Source: Cymbomonas tetramitiformis
Taxonomy: Eukaryota; Chlorophyta; Pyramimonadophyceae; Pyramimonadales; Pyramimonadaceae
NCBI GenBank assembly: GCA_001247695.2
Contig: LGRX02027735.1
Coordinates: forward strand, 1 to 20,935
Direction of reading: 5' to 3'
Length of the DNA stretch: 20,935 bases
Both the position numbers and the translations under genes were made by a program. Positions 7,404 to 16,352 of the stretch are shown here, piece by piece (position 1 is the first letter of the stretch; every line of letters begins with the position of its first letter). The notes below the pieces were generated by a model that was not told the DNA's origin, ran no database searches, and saw nothing but the letters and a program-made list of their open reading frames with translations.

Positions 7404-7995
7404 TGTTAGGGCTGATATGCGAGCCCACAAATATTATACAATATATCAAATAAACACTGTGCTGTTGAACGGCACACACAAGTGTAACAGTCAAGCGGGT
7501 TGTGAGTTGCAGTCTCTGGATAAAAAACTGCTGAAGCACAACGCTTCCTCACTTTGTACCATACGTCTCCCATCATCTTAGATGGTACCGCCATTGGGTT
7601 GTGAACCCGAGACGTAGGTTGAACGACCAGTATTGTAATAACGACTAGTTCGTTCATACTGTGCATGCGTGTTCCGCACATGCTTAAAAGCCAAGATGGT
7701 TCTTGTTTGTATTCAAGATGTATCTTTGCTTTGCCATCTTCGAGTTCGACGTACGAACTCTCGATGACAGGGATGCCAGATGATGTGACATTATCATCTG
7801 GCGACATGTACAGTCATCGTCGACCGTACTGACGACTGTCATAATAATATATGACGCGACTCGACATGTACAGTCATGGTCGACCGTACTGACGACTGTC
7901 ATAATAATATATGACACGACATGACATGACATGGTATGACATGTCTGACAGGTATGACATGTATGACACATATGGCATCGGTCATGACCCTGACA
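7404..7995 (-). mobile_element. LTR of a retrotransposon, minus orientation, 592 bp
   Basis: In minus orientation the segment starts TGTCAGGG and ends CCCTAACA, a near-perfect 8-bp terminal inverted repeat of the TG...CA type. Immediately before its start is a purine tract (GAGGGGAGATC, plus strand 7996-8006), as expected for the polypurine primer of a 3' LTR. The U3 side holds a 60-bp tandem duplication (7803-7862 and 7863-7922) and an ATGAC-rich stretch (7917-7975), resembling LTR enhancer repeats. The flanks (AATGG left, GATCT right) do not match, so this is a 3' LTR attached to internal sequence, not a solo LTR. No pol gene is left next to it. Confidence 0.65.
7803..7922. repeat. 60-bp tandem duplication in LTR U3
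   Basis: Two adjacent 60-bp copies beginning GACATGTACAGTCAT differ at about four positions. Each contains an inverted ACAGTC...GACTGT pair. The position in U3 suggests duplicated regulatory sites. Confidence 0.85.
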
Positions 7996-8870
7996 GATCT
8001 CCCCTCTTAAAAGAGTTGTGACCTCACAACGGGCATACCTTTGTATATGTCTATGATGTCTTTGTTGTTGTCGCTTCTTGCTGGTACCAGTCTTCTTACA
8101 CCGATTTGAGGCGTCCCTCATGGTGTTTTTAGGTTATTGGGGGGAACTGAGTCCACTTTAGTCCCTCACCTTAGGCATTTAGCCCTACAGTTCTTAGGAT
8201 GTAGCCCCCATGAATTGCGTATCGTATTTCAGAGTGACGTTTCAAGGTATCTTCCGAGGTTTACGTTACGGATAGATATTTGCGCTTGCCGTCGACACCT
8301 TCGATGATCGACGATTTAACGAACGATTCTCGGCGATAATGCATCCACCTCTTCCTCCCTTCAGAGAGCTTACTCCCCCGAAGTTCACAGGAATACTATG
8401 GAGAGCCCCTTTCGAATATTTCGAAATGGCTTCTTTTTAATGCAGCGGAGGAGGCCCTGCTTACGAGATATCGGAGGGTCTTTATAAGTCCACTTTAAAT
8501 CCTCACCCGCCTGCCAAACTCCCTTTTTTCGGTCCGGTACGCGCGCTTTGACGAACATCTATCGCGATGAGTGAGAATGGATTCGCCACGTACTAATGTG
8601 AAATTTGTTTAGTTATGTTTGTCAAGCACAACTCAGGATCACAACTCCGTCTACCTCAATCTCCGGTAGCTGCGGATGATTGGCCAAGAGTCCGATGACA
8701 AACCACGGCTGGCAAAGGTAGCATTAGCAGTTTTTCACAGATATTGGTACCCGCATATGCGTATCTGTGTAAGGGTATGATTTATACAAGGCTCACTACA
8801 CCTTAGCAAGGAAGGATCAATTCCTGCTCCTGTCATATCAATTTGATGCAGGGTAAAAAATGTTAGGGAT
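7996..8870. other. Retroelement-derived non-coding sequence
   Basis: Begins with the polypurine tract of the LTR at 7404-7995. No intact gene and no recognisable pol motif. A TGCAGCCC-family unit occurs at about 8177-8203. The remainder shows nothing I can assign. Confidence 0.4.
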
Positions 8871-8875
8871 ATAAC

Positions 8876-8983
8876 CCTGCAGTTCTCGGGTTGCAGCCCA
8901 TTGCACCGAAGGTGCATCGCAGTCTTTGGGATGCAGCCCTGCAGTTCTTGGGATGCAGCCCTGCAGTTCTTGGGATGCAGCCC
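8876..8983 (+). repeat. TGCAGCCC-family repeat cluster
   Basis: TGCAGTTCTTGGGATGCAGCCC occurs as tandem 22-bp units at 8940-8961 and 8962-8983. It is preceded by diverged units and a short hairpin TGCACC-GAA-GGTGCA. About 60 bp of this cluster recur at 13036-13100, with single units near 8177 and 10364. Confidence 0.75.
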
Positions 8984-8989
8984 TGATAT

Positions 8990-11900
8990 ATATATGTGAC
9001 CGATGGACGAAAACCTCTTGGGTACATGTTTCCACGGCCTGATTATTATTTGGTCGGCAATTATTGGCAAAAGTCATCGGCTATCAGCTTTTGACTTAGA
9101 AGCCACAATGTTATAGAAGCTGCGACCTATTGTAACCATATGCGGCAGTTATGCCTTCAGCATACGTAGACAATATGATTATGTGGAACTTATAATCCCA
9201 CTTAAGTTGCATCATGATAAATTTATCCAGGTGTTAACAAGTGTTCAGGATTTGATAAGGGGTTGACGCCCCACAAGCCAAAGGTCACTGTCTCATAAGG
9301 CTCGCCTCAAGTGTGCGGCTTTGAGGATTAGCATCCTGGCGAGGCACAGTCATGATGCTTCCTAGTCCATAATGGAGCTGGAAATGAGAATGCTCAAGAT
9401 ATCCGAAGACAGGAAGGCTTTTGGTTGGCCAGTGTTACTGTCAAGATGCTTAACCTTGATGGAATGGCATTAGGATACAAACTGTGCAACCATGCATGTG
9501 ACTTATGCATTGGTGTATGACTTTGATGAATTGTCTCTTGTCATGAACCTGGAAGGAATGACGGGCAAATAGCTAGAGTGGCGGATTTACTCACTCGGCT
9601 TTGCTGTTTATGGAATTCGATGCCTGATGGCACAACTGGCAATCCTTTGCTCAGATGCTTTCCTTAAGACATTGGCAACAACTTGTGTGCCAGCTTCTCT
9701 AGATTTGGGGAGAAACCATGGATCAACAATTCATCAATCAAAACACATGTATCAAGGTTGATTCATCGAATCTTTCAACTCTTGAATTTCGACAATCAGC
9801 ATCTCAGGCTGTTGACGTCAAAGTGATGGTCGTAAGCTTACAATATAGCTTATTCACATTTGAAAAACCATCGTTCTCCTATGTCAGTGCCCTTCATATA
9901 ATATGATAGAGCCGGAGAAATATGCATCTATGATTTCTTCATAATGAACTTTATGTGTCAATAAGTCAAATAAGACTTCATTTGATGTTTCAATCGGCAT
10001 GATGTACCGTGTCATCAACTTTATGGCTGCTATACACAGATGCTGGAACTTTTGATAAGATTTTTAATCTTCCAAGCAAAATCACAATGATGTAAATCAA
10101 TTTGTGGCAGCTGTATGAAAAATGAATGAATCTATACTCTTCCTCCCCCTCGCAAAAAGAGATGTATCAAACCAATCAGATGGTGATGGAGGATGTTATT
10201 CAATCATTATGTTATGTGAAAAATGGTTTGATAGAGAATCAGACTGAGATTACTCATCGAATGCTTTAGAGGTAACAATGTCAATCTGAACATTGATTCT
10301 CTCTACGTCATATTGGCAATATGCCTGACGTTTTTGAATGTGGCAAATGCCAGATGATGTCAAATGCAGTTGTTGGGTTGCAGCCCACATACTTTGTCAG
10401 TTCAGGGTCACTATAGTGTACCCAACTTAGACAATGGTTCTGGATAATGATTGTCATGATGAACAAAGAAATCAGTACCGAAGTTAACTTTGGTATCGAA
10501 GCTAATGGAGAGTCAATCAAGAAGTGTCCGTAATGACAACAACTTACTACGAGTTGTATTTTCGTAGTTGATGGATGGCTGACATGTCATTTCATTATGA
10601 ATAGAACATGGCATTGCCTAGTGATATGTGTATATTCTTCAGCACATGATCACTTATCTCAATGGTGCCCATTTTATTTTGGGCAAACACTATTCAGAGA
10701 CTTGTTATGATAAAGAAGTATGAATGATGAATGTGTCATTTCAATCCGATAGAATTGTGACTTGTTTTATGACTATACAATTTCTGTCACTTTCCAGAAT
10801 GAGGATGAACTGTGCTTGGAGACCGTATGCAGATTGCGGGTTTTCCAAGACTTCGTGGCCTAATGGATGAGGCAACAAATTTCTAAACATTCCTGAATGA
10901 GCTTTCAAAGAGTCTTTATTCCTCAATGAAGCATGCTTGTCTTATGTGCCAAAATGTTATGAAATTACAAATATGGTGTTAATCTATATGTGGATGGTTT
11001 ATACCATTGTATGTTATTCCACAAATAAATGGTGATGTCAGAATAAAACTTTGGACAATTGCAACTTAGTACAAACCCGAGTGCATTCAAGTCCATTTGT
11101 ATGTTCAGAATCTGAATCTAATGTGCTTTCTATATGCACAGGATAGAACATTTTTTCTATGCGATTCTGGATTCAGGAACTAGAGTCAATGTAAAAGTCT
11201 TTTCATATTTCAGACGATGAAACCCTTATTCCCTTAGGTGCAATACCTTATTGTAAGGAATAGTCATTTTCAATACAAGTTTCAGTCGATTTTCTCAAAT
11301 CTGTCACTTTTATGATGATCAGATTGGTCAACTTTACAACATAACCACTTCCCCTCGCTGAAGGAGATGACTTCCATCATAGGGCGGTATATTAGCTATT
11401 TTCATATGACACTGAAAAACATGAATAACTCTTGGAGAATTTTGGGATAAACATCCTGGATTGGTTGTGCTTGATTGCTCTATGCCCAAGAATGACCGAA
11501 GAGACTATTTGCCATCTTTCAGCCATATGGCGTGGAGGCTGCTTAACAACGGTTGGGTCATAAGTTAAATAGCTATGTTAGCTATGTCGGAGGCTGAATA
11601 GCCATGATTGCACAGACTCTGTCTTTCATGATGAATAGACCTCTGAGAAATGGTGTTTGAAAAATCAATACTTTTGACAACAACTCAACCTTTTGGTATG
11701 AAGAAGAGCTGATGATCTTTGTTGCACTATAATTGTTTAATGTGCAATAATGAAATGCCTCGTGATATATTATTTCACAGAATAGGCATTGCTCAATGGC
11801 GATATGATCAGATATGTAATGATCAATGAAGACAAGATGGTTGGTATGGCTCATTCAGTAGGCATAATTACCTCAAAGAGATGCCAATACACGGATACAT

Positions 11901-11995
11901 ATCAAGACATAAGGGCAATAGGCTTATTGTATAGCCTTCAAGGCAGCTAGCATTTATGCTGCATTGGTCAGCTCAGTGGCTTTGACCTTTCTAGG
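8990..11995. other. AT-rich desert with decayed retroelement ends
   Basis: About 3 kb with no credible coding sequence. All open frames are under 100 codons, lack recognisable domains and do not cluster. Polypurine-tract-like motifs in minus orientation lie at 10141-10153 and 11350-11357 (GCGAGGGGAAG read on minus). The second directly follows TACAACA (11335-11341), compatible with an LTR starting TGTTGTA on the minus strand. A TGCAGCCC-family unit is at 10364-10388. Nothing else recognised. Confidence 0.4.
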
Positions 11996-12050
11996 TGTTG
12001 TACTCAGGCCGTGGCCTGCATATTGCATTGAGTAATCTTGACACCTTTAA

Positions 12051-12596
12051 CCCTTAAACCGTTTCCTGGGTCATATATGACCCAAGGGTACCTAGAATTG
12101 ATTTATGAAGCCGTCTAAAATCCAAAAATGCTTTTGAAAACAGTTTTGAAAAGGTCTCCCTTATGCGCATCAAACTGCGTGCCCAATGTCTCTCAAAATT
12201 GTCGCATGCTTCCAAGATCAAACGATGAAGAGTGTGAAAATCGTTTGACGCAACACACGGTTATGGTTTGCGCGTATAAATACGCATGTTCAACCCTATT
12301 TAGGTCACGTTACATCTTCAACACATAGCTAGGCGTTATGCAAAACATGCTAGGGTCATATTAGGGTTTACACGGGGCAGTGGATGCGCATTCAACGCCG
12401 CAAATGCGTGAGATATACATTCATTGGTGACATCGCATTTTCACTCGATGCTCAATTTTGAACAGTGCAGTACGATGCGCCTTTGAAATACGTTTCAAGT
12501 GGTATGCTCAAAACGCAAATCGGCCTTCGTATGCGGCGGCTATATGGAAAACACTGACTTCAACCAAAACCAAAAATAGTTATGACGGTTTAGGGG
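12051..12596. mobile_element. piggyBac-type MITE, 546 bp, TTAA flanked
   Basis: Flanked by TTAA at 12047-12050 and 12597-12600. The termini are inverted repeats, CCCTTAAACCGT on the left and CCCCTAAACCGT on the right (read inward), 11 of 12 identical. A perfect 18-nt palindrome TGGGTCATATATGACCCA lies 16 bp inside the left end; GGGTCATATATGACCC motifs are typical near ends of piggyBac-like elements. TTAA target sites and CCC starts define the superfamily. There is no transposase, so it is a non-autonomous deletion derivative or MITE. It sits inside a candidate LTR and so would be the younger insertion. Confidence 0.8.
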
Positions 12597-13035
12597 TTAA
12601 TGATCCAATCAGATGATATGTATGAAGTATCAAGAATGGTTGCCCTTTTCAATGATCATCGGTGGCAGAGGCTATAGTGCTTGCACCGTGTCAGTATACA
12701 ATTCTAGTCTGGATACATGCTAGACCAGATGTATACAATGTCTAGGTCTTCAAAATCAAGCTCATATGTATGTCATGGCTGATGTATGTGTCAACTTCAT
12801 GGAGTTCTGCATGGTTTGACTGTATATAGTCAGGCTTGCCAAAACAAAAACAATGATGCAACTTACTTGTTTTATTATTTGTCTTTATTATTTATTTGGT
12901 TTTTAGTTGTATTTTTAGCTTATCATCTTCCCCCCTCAAGGAAGTGTATTGCTAGGCGGTTGTCAAGCGCCGTTCAAATACAACAGAGGTCCGACCTCTA
13001 TGTGATGACGTGATAGCTATTATGAAGCTGGATAG

Positions 13036-13100
13036 CAGTTCTCGGGATGCAGCCCCTTGCACTGAAGGTGCATTGCAGTCGTTGGGATGCAGCCCGAATT
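13036..13100 (+). repeat. TGCAGCCC-family repeat, second full copy
   Basis: Nearly identical to 8878-8940, including the internal TGCAC...GTGCA hairpin, where a C to T change in the stem leaves a G-T pair. It lies in the candidate LTR 11996-13155. Confidence 0.7.
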
Positions 13101-13155
13101 CACGTCATCAGCGTGGGTCATATAGTGCCCAAGCATGTACTATATATATACAACA

Positions 13156-13815
13156 CTACCCTCCAGCGAAGTGGTTTGCTATTACCATCATTATATGCTG
13201 TGGGATATCAAATATATGATCAGAGAGCATGGTAATATGTGTACCATGTACCAGCGCATATCTGATAACTTTATTCTTTCTTTTTCTTTTATTTTCTTTA
13301 TTCTTTTCTTTTATCTTTCTTCTTTTCTTTTTATCTTATTTACTGTTTTTGGTGCTTCACATAGGCTTCTAGCCTTACATTCCACTGTTTTACTTCATGA
13401 CAAACACTGGCTATTCAGCCTAGTATTACAATCACTTTTCTGATATATGTATGGTCTCGAACCTCCTACATCATATCCTTATGTTCAGTCTTGGCATACA
13501 ACCTAATACTAACATGTGAAACTTGTCCTTAATTCATTCTCTTGATCAACACTAACTGAGGTCCACTTTTCCAAGCTTCCCTTTCAACATGTTGCTCTCT
13601 AACAATCACTAGCAGGATTCCTGTATTGACATCTGCCATCGACCAATCATGTGCACATATATGCCTGATTCTGGTACTCCTCCACCAATCATCAGGCAGA
13701 TCACGATATTGCCATTGCAGATCTTTCTGGAATCCACCAGATCCTCAATATAATTATTGTCATTGCAGATCTTCTCCTGAAATCTGCCTTGCCATCAATT
13801 ATTTCTTCATACAGC
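13156..13815. other. Non-coding; CT-rich tract and short duplications
   Basis: Starts with the polypurine motif of the candidate LTR. A CTTT/ATTT-rich pyrimidine tract covers about 13267-13340. The motif CATTGCAGATCTT occurs near 13714 and 13760. No gene recognised. Confidence 0.5.
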
Positions 13816-14676
13816 TGTGACCGGCATGCAACAAGGCCCTTGCAGCATGCAACCACCCGTCACCAGCATGCAACCTGGCATATGTAGCATGCAACCTGGT
13901 CTCTGTTGCATGCAACCTGGCCTCTGTGGCATGCAACCAGACATCTGTAGCATGCAACCTGGCCTTTGTAGCATGCAACCTGGCCTCTGTCACATGCAAC
14001 CTGGCCCCTGTGGCATGCAACCCGACATCTGTCGCATGCAACCTGGCCTCTGTCGCATGCAACCTGGCCTCTGTGGCATGCAACCCGACATCTGTCGCAT
14101 GCAACCTGGCCTCTGTGGCATGCAACCTGGCCTCTGTAGCATGCAACCTGACATCGGTAGCATGCAACCTGGCCTCTGTCGCATGCAACCTGGCCTCTGT
14201 CGCATGCAACCTGGCCTCTGTGGCATGCAACCCGACATCTGTCGCATGCAACCTGGCCTCCGTCGCATGCAACCCGGCCTCTGTGGCATGCAACCCGACA
14301 TCTGCCGCATGCAACCTGGCCTCCGTCGCATGCAACCTGGCCTCTGTGGCATGCAACCCGACATCTGTAGCATGCAACCTGGCCTCCGTGGCATGCAACC
14401 TGGCCTCTGTAGCATGCAACCTGACATCTGTAGCATGCAACCTGGCCTCCGTGCCATGCAACCGGGCCTCTGTAGCATGCAACCTGACATCTGTAGCATG
14501 CAACCTGGCCTCCGTGGCATGCAACCGGGCATCTGTAGCATGCAACCAGGCATCTGTGGCATGCACCCAGGCATACGCAGCATGCAACCAGGCATCTGTA
14601 TCATGCAACCACTCGTCGGCAGCATGCAACCAGATCTCTGTAGCATGCAACCCCGCTGCTCGTACCTCCCGGTACA
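13816..14676 (-). mobile_element. Candidate 3' LTR of the chromovirus, made largely of array
   Basis: On the minus strand the methyltransferase reading frames are followed by a purine tract GAGGGGAAAGGAG (14677-14689), then TGTACCGG, a suitable LTR start. At the far end the plus strand reads TGTGACCGG at 13816, a near-inverse match. Between them is almost only the 40-unit 21-bp array. If correct, the LTR is about 861 bp and mostly satellite-like. The 5' LTR that would prove it is outside the window. Alternatively the array invaded or replaced part of a normal LTR. Confidence 0.3.
13824..14663 (+). repeat. 40-unit exact-phase 21-bp array (array 2)
   Basis: GCATGC-type cores start at 13824 and end at 14643, a distance of 819 bp = 39 x 21, with no slippage at the sites I checked between. 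The unit is about GCATGCAACCTGGCCTCTGTA; substitutions cluster in the last 10 bp while the GCATGCAACC part is conserved. Because 21 bp is seven codons and the unit lacks stops, long frames (over 200 codons) are open on both strands here; I do not regard any as a gene. Confidence 0.95.
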
Positions 14677-14689
14677 ACTCCTTTCCCCT
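14677..14689 (-). promoter_or_regulatory. Polypurine tract of the chromovirus
   Basis: Minus strand GAGGGGAAAGGAG, just downstream of the methyltransferase stop and just before TGTACCGG. This is the expected primer site for plus-strand DNA synthesis next to a 3' LTR. Confidence 0.55.
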
Positions 14690-14699
14690 CAAGAGCGGC

Positions 14700-16352
14700 C
14701 TATCTCCCGATGCCGCTCCCGGTGTCTTCAGGTATCAAGCTCCCCGAATTGAAGATGGTGGAAGAGATGACGCAGTAACGGAGCTGGTACGGGGTACACG
14801 GCGTGAGCATCTCGCGCCCCTGGTTGCTGTGAAGACGATGGTCCAAGCTGAGCAGTCTCAGGGTGCCCTCCGGTGGCCCATTTACATGCGCAAGGTGTCC
14901 GCGAGGTACACTCCAGTAATGGCGTTGGTGGAGGTGAGCTAGTCCAGATACATGTCGGCTTACGATATCGCTCTCCATACTTACAGTAGGTGCAAAAAGA
15001 GGCTGTGGCAGTTTACGAACCACTGACCGCAACCGCAGTGCATTCGGGTATCTTCCCTCAGGGTTTTCAAGAAACCAGTGCTTGGGCTTCAAGTACTCGA
15101 TAGCATCCAGGGTGCATCTCACACTCTTGTCTGCTCCTTCCAGATCAGGAGGACCTCCCGTAGTGCGCGCTTGACTGTACTGGGTGCATGGAGGGCTGGC
15201 CCAGATGACATCAAAGAATCCCGGTGGATACTGAGTGGGGTCCCAGTCCTCCATTGATGCGAGATGGTTAGGTTGCCAGCGTGGGTCGTTGTCGAGCGTA
15301 ACCACCGAGACAGACGGGAAGCACTTGGTAAACTCCCTTTCCACCGATCCAGTTCCGCTGAACAACACCAAGATTCTCACTGGCCGGGTCTTCCGCTCTT
15401 CAAGGTCGGTGATCACCACTAGCTCTCCATTCCCCAAGGTTTCCACCCGCTCCCACGGCAGACAGAAGTCTTCCGGTGGAGAATCCACTTCCGGAACGTC
15501 ACATGGGTGTTCCATTAGCTGGGATAAGGTGACGCCAAGGTGAACGGGCTGTCGCTGTTGACGTTGCCGTCGGTCATGCTCAGTGGACTTCAGCATGTCC
15601 GCCTGCATGCCTAATCGTCGTGCCTCGAACTCCTTGAGCTGCTGATTTTCCCCGCCTCTGTCCATCTTGTCTCTGGAGCGCCACTGGTCGTGAGCTGCCG
15701 AGTAGCCCGTCCAGCGTACCTTCCATTCCTCCACAGATTTACCCTTGACCATGCGTACACGATACGCCAGGATTTTGTCCACGTGAGCTTCCGCTTGCCC
15801 ATCTACCATTACCGGGTCAGGTACGGGAAGTTGTGCTCGAGATGCAAACTCATCCTTGCCGGAGATGTACGGCTTCAGGCGGTGCTGTGCAAACACGTCG
15901 TGAATGCGCCAGTGCGGCGGTAGGGCCAACCGATATGCCACCGGGGCCCCGCGGTCCGCCTCCGCCAGCTCCGCCTGCAAATCGCTGTAGAAGCACTCCA
16001 CCACGGTCACAGGTCCATGCCAGCGCTTACCGAGCTTTCGGCACAGCGCACGGTCCATCACCTTTTCCGTCAGATGACGAGCTTCGATCCACACCAGATC
16101 CCCCACTGCGTACTTATGCTGCTTGTGGCGCCGGTCGAACTGCTCCCGCTGGCGCTGCTGAGCCAACTCAAGGCGGCCACGCGCGTCTCGCAACTGCGAC
16201 GAAAACTTCGCAGCCATCTCATGGGCGGTACCCACCCCCCCTTTCCGTCGCGCAGAGCCAGGGAGAGTTGCAGCTTCCAGGAAAAGGTCTAATTGAGACA
16301 TCGGGGACACCCCGTAGCATAACCTCAAAGGGCGTGAACCCGGTGACATCAC
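14700..16352 (-). CDS. Ty3/gypsy pol C-terminus: integrase tail, chromodomain, C5-MTase
   Basis: An open frame of 550 codons continuing the integrase from the preceding frame. Residues about 20-155 are the integrase C-terminal region (YAVGDLVWIEARHL, KLGKRWHGPVTVVECF, RIHDVFAQHRLKPY). Residues about 190-230 form a chromodomain (EEWKVRWTGYSAAHDQW), a reader that can steer integration to marked chromatin. From about 325 comes a cytosine-C5 methyltransferase-like domain: SAM motif LVLFSGTGS (F331), catalytic-loop motif ASPPCTQYS (C389) and motif VI FLENP (E429). Near the A5 run at 14994-14998 the frame breaks. One frame over, the family's end continues (YCKYGERYRKPT, WTS, then AVYPVPAPLLRHLF) to a stop at 14728-14730. 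The last 90 codons of the open frame are therefore out of frame. Assignment of domains is by motif reading. Confidence 0.8.
   Translation of the reverse strand: MMSPGSRPLRLCYGVSPMSQLDLFLEAATLPGSARRKGGVGTAHEMAAKFSSQLRDARGRLELAQQRQREQFDRRHKQHKYAVGDLVWIEARHLTEKVMDRALCRKLGKRWHGPVTVVECFYSDLQAELAEADRGAPVAYRLALPPHWRIHDVFAQHRLKPYISGKDEFASRAQLPVPDPVMVDGQAEAHVDKILAYRVRMVKGKSVEEWKVRWTGYSAAHDQWRSRDKMDRGGENQQLKEFEARRLGMQADMLKSTEHDRRQRQQRQPVHLGVTLSQLMEHPCDVPEVDSPPEDFCLPWERVETLGNGELVVITDLEERKTRPVRILVLFSGTGSVEREFTKCFPSVSVVTLDNDPRWQPNHLASMEDWDPTQYPPGFFDVIWASPPCTQYSQARTTGGPPDLEGADKSVRCTLDAIEYLKPKHWFLENPEGRYPNALRLRSVVRKLPQPLFAPTVSMESDIVSRHVSGLAHLHQRHYWSVPRGHLAHVNGPPEGTLRLLSLDHRLHSNQGREMLTPCTPYQLRYCVISSTIFNSGSLIPEDTGSGIGR

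Larger units (their letters stand above)
11996..13155 (-). mobile_element. Candidate LTR, minus orientation, split by MITE
   Basis: The ends match as a 7-bp inverted repeat: TGTTGTA at 11996-12002 and TACAACA at 13149-13155, followed at 13156 by CTACCCTCC, a polypurine tract on the minus strand. Removing the nested 546-bp MITE and its TTAA duplication leaves about 610 bp, close to the 592-bp LTR at 7404-7995. Against this, another polypurine-like motif (12926-12936) lies inside and no target-site duplication can be tested. This is a moderate-to-low confidence reading. Confidence 0.35.

Noticed and set aside
7684..8121. 145-codon minus-strand frame
   Set aside because: Covers the LTR's 60-bp tandem block and ATGAC-rich stretch; its CHTC repeats are translation of simple repeats.
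9718..9906. 62-codon plus-strand frame
   Set aside because: Isolated, no recognisable motif, AT-rich desert where such frames are expected by chance.
12128..12328. 66-codon frame inside the piggyBac-type MITE
   Set aside because: Too short, no transposase motif, and located in a non-autonomous element.
13824..14663. CRISPR-like array or long repeat proteins in several frames
   Set aside because: Units are 21 bp with no unique spacers, so not CRISPR. Long open frames occur on both strands simply because a 21-bp unit without stops stays open; none has a credible start context or flanking domain.
14941..14986. A 46-nt intron (GTAAGT...CTAG) in the methyltransferase
   Set aside because: GTAAGTATGG looks like a donor, but the would-be intron encodes the conserved KYG...RKPT...WTS motif one frame over, so a single-base frame break explains the region better.
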